Part shown: positions 10,574-22,350 of the stretch, in pieces
Position numbering within the stretch: the first letter of the stretch is position 1
Layout of the letters: each line of letters opens with the position of its first letter
NCBI GenBank assembly: GCA_013368375.1
Contig: JAACJP010000024.1
Span: forward strand, 1-64,000
DNA length: 64,000 nucleotides
Direction: 5' to 3'
Origin: Tricholomella constricta
Taxonomy: Eukaryota; Basidiomycota; Agaricomycetes; Agaricales; Lyophyllaceae
Notes under the pieces: model-generated
The model's database searches: none
What the model saw: only the letters and a program-made list of their open reading frames with translations
Told to the model about the DNA's origin: nothing
Position numbers and translations under genes: made by a program

Positions 10574-10822
10574 TAAAGAGAATACAAGTTAACTCAAACG
10601 TACACGGTGTGAACGGATTCCATTTAAGTACCTAAAGAGAATACAAGTTACTATATACATAGTTAGTAAGCTTGAAGTAGTAAATGGATAATGAAACGAC
10701 GTACACTCAAACGTACACGGTGTGAACGGATGAGTGTACGGCGGTGAAAAGATCTACTAGATAGTCCGAAATGATTTGTAATAAAAAAAGAGATTAGATT
10801 ACGATAATATCGATTCTCAACA
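10574..10822 (-). repeat. 5' LTR of the inner copia
   Basis: This is the promoter-side LTR of the minus-strand element. Read base by base it is the same as the 3' LTR. It is followed on the minus strand by GGTTCTGGGCC, the position where a primer-binding site is expected, and about 175 bp later by the gag-pol ATG at 10397. Confidence 0.95.
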
Positions 10823-13083
10823 GGCTCTGCCCCACCACCGTCTCGTGCTCAGTCGACACCATCTCATATATCTGGTGCTCGTACTCCTCCAAGACAGTCA
10901 GCCTCATCAGCTCCAGTTCTTATTCCTTTACGTACACCCGACGTCGGGACTTCTTTACCCGGTGCGGGAACGACATGGTCACATACTCTAGCTCGTCCAA
11001 ATTCTATTGAACCTCGTTGCGCCGTTCCTGTTCCTCTACCTAAAGCTTATGATCAGATTGATTCCTCTTCTCCTGCACAGATTGATTCAAATTCGTCCTA
11101 TTACCCACCTCCCACCCCTTCTCCTGCTCCACGCCTCACTTCACCTGCATATATGCGCTCTTCTCATACTTTGTTACACTCTCAAGGTCGTTCTTCAGCT
11201 CCGATTGTTCACAACTCCCCTTTATCTCGTTCTCCGAACCATATTCCTTCTGGTCCGCATACATCTCCCCAACCTCTTCCTACCAACAATTTTGCTGTTA
11301 ATATTTCCCATTGCATCATTTCACCACCTCCTAGTCATCCGGTTTCCGTTCACTCCCACCCTTCTCAGCGCCGATTTACCCCTTCTTCTTCTCTCTTACG
11401 TGGTTCTTCTTTTCCCTCGCCTCATGCTTCACTTCCTTCACCTACTCATGTTCGCTTTCCCAGTCCTCTCGCTCCGCAACCAAGGTATCCTCCTACTTCC
11501 TTACCTGTTTCCCCTCCTGTTCCTTCTCCGCTCCGTTCGCGTACTCCTCTATTCTATCCTTCTCCTTCTACTTCTTCAGCTTCTCATCCTTCTCGTCATA
11601 CTCCTTCCCGTTCCTCTCGACTTATTCCATCCCCCTTGTCGGTTTCAAGCCATTCAAGTGTTCGTCCTTCCTCTGTATTACCTCCTCCTGTGGCGCGTTC
11701 TATTTCCGAATCTTCTTCTAGTTCCCTTTCTTTCAATTTTACTGAGACTAAGCTACCTGTTACTACGCATATTCCCCTTCTTACCAGAACTGATGACTGG
11801 CCAGACTGGTACTCCGGTGTCCAGAGCACTATCGAGCATACGGGTCTCTGGGCGTTTGTCGCTCCCGACCCCCTTCCTGGTGTCCATTCCGATCCGGCCT
11901 CCATTCCGACTTTTCCCCCACCAATTGACTTCGCTATCCATGATGTCGGCTCTCCCGAACTTGAGGCTTACCAGGCTTGGTGGCGGCTGGACGATGTCGT
12001 ATCCCATATCATTACTAGTCGTCTTGGCCCCATTCCGCGTCGCCTTATCCCTCTTGAAAAGCGCGATGCCTACGGACATCGTATCTCGTCATCTCGTGGA
12101 CTTCTACTTATACTCAAGGAGAAGTATGGGGTTGGAAATGCAGCCGCCGCTGATTTAATCAAGACCGTTACGCTTGCTCGTAAAGCCAACTCTCTCGGCG
12201 GAGTAGCCTCATACGTCACCCATTGGCAACAGTCTGTCATGCAAACACAGTCTACTTGGTGGCCGTTCTCGTATTACGAACAAGTCCAAAAATTCATCGA
12301 TGGACTTCCCCACATCTCTGCCTTTGATGGTATTCGGTCGGATGTTCGCGCCGATGTCGAACGAAGTGAACCCGAACATCTTCTTTCCTTCGACTACCTG
12401 AATCCTGAAGATTTAAATGGACCTTCGGCGTCTTGCTATCTCCCACCCTCCCAATCGCCGTTCTAATCCGAATTCTGCTCTTGTTACTTCTTCGCCGCCT
12501 GTTTCTTCATCTGCCGCCCCATCACCCTCGACACCGTCTACGTCTACTTCAACTCCGGATCAACCGATTTGCGACAATTGTGGATCTTTAGGCCACCTCG
12601 CACCGAACTGTTGGAGACCTGGAGGTGGCGATGAGGGAGGGAAAGAACGCTTCATGGCTCAGAAAACGGCTGGACGCCCCTCTGCCCTTGTTACTACAAC
12701 AGCAGATACGAATCGTCCCCTTACGCCTATTGTAGAATCCGAACCTGAAGCCCAAATCGAACTGATTGACCTTTACTCTGTGTGCTCTCCTGAAATCGCC
12801 GCTCCATCCCCTTTACCTCCTTACACCGATTTCGTATATGCCACAGACTCAGTCGCCTTATTCTCTTTTTCTTCTCGCTTCAACGCCATCCTCGATTCGG
12901 GATGTACAGTTCACATTATTCACGACAAGGATCTCTTCTGGACCTACGATTCCTCCAAAGCCATCTCTGTCGGTACTGCTAACTGCGGTGTTCTTCATAC
13001 CTTGGGCAAGGGCGAAGTTCGTTTTCAAACTCTCATGGATGGCAAACCGGTGATTTACCGCCTTCGGGAGTGTTTACACGCCC

Positions 13084-14314
13084 ATCACTAAATTGGGAAA
13101 ATTTCGACAATGTGTTACAAGGGGAATATAAGGGGTATAATTTGATAGAAGTCCCTCAATTTATGAAAACCTTTTAACACTTCTTGTAAGGCCCAGTATT
13201 CGATAAACAGCTAGGGTCTTTTTTTACAATTGGAGGCCGTTTGTGCATAATCTTGTACCACCTCCGTAATTGTGACAAGTATGACCTGAATCGTACCAAT
13301 TGTATGCTGTTGCCCATGGACACAAATAGTCATGCATCCTTGAAACCTTGCAAAATTCTCAGAATTTAATGACGGAAAATCATATATTAATTGTATATTA
13401 CAACAGACTACTTGGTTCTACAGGGCACAAATGAACGACAAGGTCGGGGGATTCTGATGTGTTGCAGGATAAATAATACATGAGGTCGTGATGTGTATAT
13501 GGCTGATGAAGTTGCGAGTTTTGTCAGAAGAGATGAATCACGCATGTGTTGAGAAACATACCTTGGCAAAAAAAGGATAGAGGTCAACTGTACCACCGGG
13601 CGCACCAAGTGATGGGACGGGGACAGCGAGCCTGAAGTTGCACGTCGATGCCACGTCGGCGGGTTGCGCAAGTCCTGTGGGAAAAACAAACAGAAAATAT
13701 CAAATTCTCGAAAACATGGGTGCCCAAATACAGGTTCTTCGTGCCAATAAGCTTGGTGCCCACAATTTGGACAATCACAGTGACAGATGTGATCACGAAG
13801 ACCTAACTGCAACAGTAAGCAGAGGCAGATGAGAAAGACATGAGTGGCGGCAGGAAGACACCAGCGAACGAAAAGATGGGGGAAAACTTCAACGGTTGTC
13901 AAGGCAGGTTATTTCCGGAGCTGAGCTTCAACTGAGTTTCAATGACTTGTACGATTTCACGCATGCACACCCGCTCAATTGCGCTCATTAAAATTTTGCA
14001 CGGGTAAGGGATGAATGTCTTTTTGTGCTCTAGTCCATCTTGTGAAAGAAGTATTATGTTTTACTGAAACACCAAATGTAGTGGGTGACCGCGGCGGAGT
14101 TTTTTGAGAAACCAAAATAATTACACAAAAGGCAAATATGTTAACAGTATTCTGCCAAAGTGTAACCTTCAATAATGATGACCCTGTTTTGTAACCACTT
14201 ACCATTCATCACAACCATTCCGAGTCCCTGATAACACATTTTCGTTGCTCAATAACCTGACCAAACAATTGTAATTGCAACAACCATTTATCAAACTTTT
14301 CCCGATTTACTGAT
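13084..14314. mobile_element. CACTA-like non-autonomous DNA element (about 1.23 kb)
   Basis: The ends are inverted repeats: ATCACTAAATTGGGAAAA at the left and ATCAGTAAATCGGGAAAA when read inward from the right. They extend about 24 bp with a few mismatches. Flanks are GCCC at 13080-13083 and 14315-14318. If the termini are instead taken at CACTA/CAGTA, the duplication is AT. Either choice rejoins the outer copia frame (LRECLHA to DAPINLLSVG). CACTA ends point to the CMC/EnSpm superfamily, but a 4-bp duplication would be atypical. Internal ORFs (up to 164 codons) resemble no transposase, so this is a deletion derivative or MITE. Confidence 0.82.
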
Positions 14315-17300
14315 GCCCCCGATGCACCCATTAATCTCCTTTCTGTGGGCTCGATGACGGAACTGGGTACTCGATTGTCGTTCGAGCCGAACTCCACATC
14401 TCTCCATTTTCCGGCTTCCAAAACTCGTGTCGCTGGTCATGTTTTAGACGCTACAGTGATTCGTCGGCTCTCCTTCTTATCCTGTGACTTCATTCGTCCC
14501 CCTTCCTCCCCTCTTCCTATCGACGTCGTGGACACTGTCATCCTTCCTGCAGTTGCTCTTCAGGACTTCGACCTTCACTTTCCTCCGTGTCATTGCATCA
14601 CCCGACTTATGGCACCGTCGCTTTGGTCATCTCGGTGCTGATGCTACTCGCGCTACTCTTACGAAGCCTTACGCCACGGGAATCGATTACAAGGGTTCTT
14701 TTTCGGAGTCGCACTGTATTCCCTGCTTGATCGGAAAACAGCCTCAATGAACTTACGACAACTTTGCTCGTCGGGCCTCCAGAGTATGCGATCTCCTGCA
14801 CATGGACACTTGCGGTCCCTTCCCAGTTCAGACCCCCCAGGGCCATACATTTTTTCATTCTATCTTAGACGACTACTCGAACTATGGCAGTACTCGGCTT
14901 CTTTCTCACAAAGACGCTGCCGTGTCCCATTATATCGACACCGAGGCTGCCTGGGAACTGAAGTCCGGTAATCGCGTTCGAGTGGTCCGATCAGATGGTG
15001 CGGATGAATTCGTCGGTGGCGCTTTGAAGGAACATCTCGCATCCAGGGGCATTGAACATCAGATTAGCGCGGCTTATGCTCACTCACAGAATGGTAAAGC
15101 CGAATGCTACATACGCACCCTTCAAGATTCGGCCCAGACCCTTTTAGCGGACTCGGGTCTCCCTCCATCCTTCTTAGGTGACGCTATCTTAACTGCTCAA
15201 TATCTCCGCAATCGTTTACCTACATCTACCCTTGAATCTCCTCTTACTCCGTTCGAAGTTATGGAGCAGAAGAAGCCCGACCTCTCCCATCTTCGGGTAT
15301 GGGGTTGTCAGTGCTTTGTTACAATCCCTCCAGAACTTCGCATCAAGGGCGGCCCAAGAAGATATGAAGCTATTTTCGTTGGGTATGAGGATCACCGCGT
15401 AGGCTGGCGTGTTCGAGATCTTAACGGGAAATATGCTTTTTCCCGCGATGTCATTTTTAACGAGAATGTTCGTGGCGCCTTGCGTCCTCATGATGTTATT
15501 GCACCCCCAGCCTTTATCGACAATCCTCTTCCGTCTTCTACCCCTGATGCGCCTTCCACTCCTGATGCGTCTTCTACTCCTGATGAACCTGCTCCTCTCA
15601 TTTCCCTCTCGCCCTTACCGGAACCCGCCCTACGTTCTCGGAGAAATGCTACATTGACGGATCGTGGACGAGTATATGCTGACGCTATCCGTCAACGGGA
15701 CGAAAACCTTGTTCGACTTCGTGCCAATCGAGCTGCTCGTGCTTTGGCGGATACGGCTAATTATGGGGTTGACCACTTCAGACACTCGCCTGACGCCATT
15801 CAAGACTTCATTTCCCTCCTCTCGTGTAACGCTTTCACCTCCAATCCCTCAGATCTGATTTCGCTGGAAGTGTCTGCCATAAATGATTATAAAGTCCTCG
15901 CTGCTTTTCTTGAACCCCTTCGCTGGAAAACATCTCGTCCTTTTAACCCTGACGAACCTCCCGCCAGTTACTCGGAAGCTATATCGCGTCCTGACGCCTC
16001 CGTCTGGAAAGCCGCTATGCAGCGGGAATATGACAGTCTTATGGATTTAGGCGTTTTCAAACCGTGTGTACTGCCGCCAGGACGTAAACCCATTGGCCTG
16101 CGATGGGTTTATGACTTCAAATACCATCTGGATGGCTCCATCATTTGTGGTCTCGAAAAGGCACGTCTTGTTGCTCGTGGTTTCGCCCAGCGCCCCGAAG
16201 ACTATGGCGATACATATTCCCCTGTTGCCAAATTAACGAGTATTCGCATTATTCTCGCCTTCGCAGCAAAACATGACCTTCCCCTCTTCATGTTCGACGT
16301 CAAGACGGCTTTCCTCAACGCTCTCTTAGCCCACATTCTATACTGTACTCAAATTCCAGGCTTTCCCGAAGCGGACAAGAAGCTCGTATATCTCTGCATC
16401 CGAGCGATTTATGGACTAAAACAATCATCGCACGAATGGTACGCACTCCTTCGTCGTGTCCTCGAATCTATCGGCTTGGTTAGTGATTGTCACGGGTTTC
16501 AAAACCCGTGGGGGTTTTGGGTAGGGTACGCTGGAGTACGGGTCCGGGTTGGAATCTGTTAACCCTGCCCGTACCCGTACCCCCAGCATGGGTTGGGCGG
16601 GTTAGGCGGGTTTAGACAGCGGGTTTTCGAGGCGGGTTTTGAGGCGGGTTTTCCTTAAACGGAAAGATAATATAGGCCCAGAGGGCGCGGCCTACCCCCA
16701 ACATCAGCAAAATGACCAGCGGTGGGCAATGTGTTAAACAAAGTGCATTTACGTGTTTTGTCTTGAGACAAAACGCGTAAACAAACACGCTTTGTTTAAC
16801 GGCACGTGATCACGTGATGAAGCCAGATTGGGACGAAGGACTTGTCTGGCATCAACCGCTGTAATTGTCCAGCAGTCCAACATCCAAGGAGCTCACCTTG
16901 CGTATGTACATTCAATCTCATTATTTTATGAGCTATACTGCTCATAAGTTGGATGGATGGGACTCTATCAATTTATAGATGAGGTTTAGTTGCTTATCCA
17001 AGTTCAAATCAAATGATTCTTCTGTTTATTTAGTAGAGACCCGTCGGGGATTTCTTAACCCGCGGAACCCATATGAACCCCTACCCATACCCGCCAAAAC
17101 CCTTACCCCTCGTCGCGGGTACGGGTTTCTATGGGTATGGGTACGGGTAGCCCTGGAAAACCCCAGGGTTACCCGTGACAATCACTAGGCTTGGTGCGCT
17201 GCGAGGTCGACCATGCAGTCTTTTATGCTCGTTTCTCATCCCCTCCCGATCCTTCGATTCCCATGCCCCCGGACAACCAGCCCCTCCTCATCATCATTCC

Positions 17301-18318
17301 CGTACATGTCGACGATGGTCTCGTTGCTACGAACTCGGAACCTCTTTATCGATGGGTCCTCAAGGAAATGAATAAATCATTCAAGGTCGTTGATCTGGGC
17401 GCCGCTTCTCTTTATCTCGGGATTCGTATAACTCGCGACCGTTCCCTTCGCAAGCTCTGGCTTTCGCAGAAATCCTTCGTCGTCGACCTCCTCGCACAAT
17501 ATCAGCTCAGTTCTGCCCATCCTGCTTCGCTGTCTCTCTCCAAAAAGCTTTCCAATCTTCCAGCCGCTCCCCCCAACACCTTACCTGACGTTCCTGATGA
17601 TGAAGTCACTGTGCATTTCCAACGTCTCGTCGGCTCTATTCTTTACCTCGCTCTCTGCACTCGTCCCGATCTTGCGTATACGGCAATGGCCTTGGGCCAA
17701 TTCAATGCTTCCCCTACTCGTGCACATCTTCTAGCAGCGAAAGGCATTCTTTGATATCTCTCGGGAACAATCGACTACTCCTTGGAATATAATTTTTCCA
17801 TTCCCGCTGTCGGTCCACCTCTTCGCCTTCTCATTCCTAGCAACTGTGGCATGATGGACGCAGACTGGGCATCCGATGAAACCAACCGTCGCAGTGTCTC
17901 TGGCTACGTTTTCTTCCTGTATTCAAGCCTCATTTCCTGGAGTGCCGTACGCCAGCGCACCATTGCGTTATCGTCGACGGAAGCCGAGTACATGTCGATA
18001 TCTCACGCGATGAAGGAAGCCATTTGGATACGTCAATTTCTCCGCTCTCTTGATCTCCCTGCTCCTCGCCCTTTTCCCCTCCTTTGTGATAATCAAAGTG
18101 CTATCGAAATCGCGAACTCTGACTCCATTTCTTCTCGCTCCAAACACATTGATATACGGTATCACTTTATTCGTGAGCACATATCTTCTGGTTCTTTCGC
18201 TACTTCTTGGATTTCTACGTCAGAAATGACCGCAGATATTCTTACTAAACTCCTTCCTCTTCCTTTACATCTTCGTCATTGCAAATCGCTCGGCTTGATA
18301 CCTCTTCCTTCTTCTTAA
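14315..18318 (+). pseudogene. Outer copia integrase, RT and RNase H, broken
   Basis: Reading resumes with DAPINLLSVGSMTELG. Integrase fragments follow: LWHRRFGHLG...CIPC, DYSNYG, VVRSDGADEFVG and AHSQNGKAECY. RT begins near 15,950 (FDVKTAFLNA, then IYGLKQSSHEW), is cut by the hAT-like element at 16480, and resumes at 17196 in another absolute frame (VDHAVFYARF). RNase H (MDADWASDETNRRS, STEAEYMS) ends at 18318. A +1 frame change lies near 14590. TGA at 14748-14750 and at 17752-17754 replaces what should be arginine codons (QPQ-R-TYD and KGIL-R-YLSG). Confidence 0.88.
16481..17187. mobile_element. hAT-like non-autonomous DNA element (707 bp)
   Basis: The two ends carry a perfect 17-bp inverted repeat TAGTGATTGTCACGGGT. 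The flanks are an exact 8-bp target duplication GGCTTGGT at 16473-16480 and 17188-17195. An 8-bp duplication and TAGTG-type ends are the hAT signature. Removing the element and one duplicate rejoins the copia RT frame (ESIGLV then RCEVDHAV). The subterminal regions are packed with (G)GGTACGGGT/ACCCGTACCC-type repeats, probably transposase-binding repeats. There is no transposase ORF. Confidence 0.9.
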
Positions 18319-19618
18319 TTTTTCCTTACTATTTAACTATTTTATTTTTCGCTTTCCTTTCCACTATCGCGCTGATGGGGTTGTGTTGGGACTTGTCCCT
18401 CTTTCTTATTCTCATCGCTTACGTACAGTTCAGCACGTGGCACTTCCATTTACTTCTGCCGCGTCGCGTCCACATCCTCAGTTGTTTCCTCCATTAACAC
18501 TGAGGATGTGAGTGCATTCCGTTTACTTATTTCTTTATACTCATTCACTATGCTATAGTTCGTGTACTATAGGTATATTGAATGCTAGTTGTTTCCTCCA
18601 TTAACACTGAGGATTTCGTGTACTATAGATTGTCAGGCCATCACCCCCCCATACTCGAATGCGAACCGCCGTACACAACGACACCACACCCGCTACATAG
18701 AGATTACCAGATCCAACGTATACAATACCCACACACGAATTTCTTACTTTACCATTATTTGGCCACTAGCCCTGCCCCTTAGCTCAGTAGTGTAGCTTGA
18801 CCGGCAGTATAAACCGACTTCATCATCATCGTATTTTCCATATCGTCGTCAGATTCTTACGGAAAGTCACCGACTATTCGGCTGGTTACCTACGACAACA
18901 TCAGGATCCTTTGGCCTGTAAGTATCTCGACTGCGGTATCGCTGCGCCAGCCGAGGCAGCAGAATTGGCGGAAAGCTGGCCCTCACTAGATGGATTGGAT
19001 CTCAATGACAACCTACTCTATATTGGGCCTCTCTGTTGGTGTCAAATTCCAACGTCGAAGCATGAGCTTCCACAGCGCGCAACAGTCGTCGGGCAACCTT
19101 TAGAACCGCTCCGAGGTAGGAAAGCTGGGGATGGCATCTTCCCGTACTTTTTTCTGAACCTCGTAGGTGTTTCTTTGGAGATGAAAAGGTCTCGTGTCTG
19201 TGATCAACTGGACGCGGAAAATAAGGTCGGGAACTCGACCATAAAAATAATCGAGGAGTACAGTTCCCCATCTCGGAAGCCACAGTAGCGAATGAGTAGA
19301 TAGCAGGTCGCCCGACCACCTAAGACTTCCGGCGCCGACCAGGCAGACCTTGGCGGCCTAAATGTTGCAAAAAAAAAGAAGCTTAGAGCGATGAAAGACA
19401 GGAAACCCAAGGTCAGCTTTTAGGCCATCAGTAGCAACAAGCTTCAAATCGAGTAGCCTGGCAGCGGCGACAGATACATTGGTGACCAGTGAGAAGGTAA
19501 ACATTTGGAGATACACTCCTCGTGGCGTGAGAGTGTTGTGGCCTATTGGCGGGTCAATCACAATGAAGCCTGCCAGAACGACGCGTCGGACTCGAAGGTC
19601 GACGCGACTCTTACCACC
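18319..19618. other. Transposon-gene boundary region, no confident gene
   Basis: Apart from the short repeats, this region holds one uninterrupted plus-strand ORF at 18797-19288 (163 codons, MTGSINRLHHHRIF). It has no domain I recognise and no obvious splice partners. An overlapping minus ORF at 19002-19319 is no better. The last part (about 19500-19618) is the likely MCM3 leader: the MCM3 frame is open upstream, but the conserved start is at 19619. Confidence 0.4.
18480..18614. repeat. Short interspersed repeats 3' of the outer copia
   Basis: A 28-bp unit beginning AGTTGTTTCCTCC and ending CACTGAGGAT occurs at 18480-18507 and 18587-18614. A second unit TTCGTGTACTATAG follows at about 18559 and again at about 18614. 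The 28-mer also contains an inverted CCTCAG/CTGAGG pair with its left flank. This may be the remains of the outer copia 3' LTR or of another small insertion. Confidence 0.6.

Positions 19619-22350
<2,732 letters not shown>

Larger units (their letters stand above)
5735..10822 (-). mobile_element. Inner Ty1/copia retrotransposon, complete and apparently intact (5,088 bp)
   Basis: The element has two 249-bp direct LTRs (5735-5983 and 10574-10822) that read identically, one uninterrupted gag-pol ORF on the minus strand, and a purine tract next to the 3' LTR. The 5-bp target duplication GGCTC is at 5730-5734 and 10823-10827. The LTR ends are TGTTGAGAAT...ATTCTCTTTA, so TG..TA rather than the usual TG..CA. 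Identical LTRs and an open ORF indicate a recent insertion. It sits inside codon 10 of the outer copia gag. Confidence 0.96.
5706..13083 (+). pseudogene. Outer copia gag and protease, split by the inner copia
   Basis: The gag begins at ATG 5706 (MADPFAPTG), runs 29 bases to 5734, is cut by the inner copia, and resumes at 10828 in the same frame, continuing to about 12412. The N-terminal half is Pro/Ser-rich. A gag-like region follows (TRTDDWPDWYSGVQS, LEAYQAWWRLDDVV). The frame then shifts by +1 near 12413-12418, at a short A run, into a second ORF (12417-13091). That ORF carries the CCHC knuckle CDNCGSLGHLAPNC and the protease motif AILDSGCTVHIIHDK. It is truncated at the CACTA-like insertion after LRECLHA. 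Confidence 0.85.
5706..18318 (+). mobile_element. Outer Ty1/copia retrotransposon, decayed, interrupted by three later elements
   Basis: Gag, zinc knuckle, protease, integrase, RT and RNase H fragments occur in copia order on the plus strand. Three insertions split them: 5735-10822 (copia LTR element), 13084-14314 (CACTA-like) and 16481-17187 (hAT-like). At each site the coding frame on the two sides rejoins when the insertion and one target duplicate are ignored. Two 1-nt-type frame changes and two in-frame TGA codons show long inactivity. I could not identify a matching LTR pair; a short repeated segment lies 3' of the element. Confidence 0.9.

Noticed and set aside
11007..12158. 383-codon ORF rich in Leu/Pro in the outer copia
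   Set aside because: Out-of-frame reading of the Pro/Ser-rich gag; the frame that joins the ATG at 5706 and carries gag motifs is the other one.
12413..12419. TTTAAAT heptamer in outer copia gag as a programmed -1 frameshift site
   Set aside because: The downstream frame is +1 relative to gag, not -1, and copia elements of this type normally use one frame; a one-base indel is simpler.
13408..13902. 164-codon ORF inside the CACTA-like element as a transposase
   Set aside because: No DDE or zinc-finger motif and a composition unlike coding sequence; the element is too small to be autonomous.
18775..18815. Possible tRNA (TTAGCTCAGTAG looks like a D arm)
   Set aside because: No acceptor stem, anticodon arm or T-loop consensus could be placed around it.
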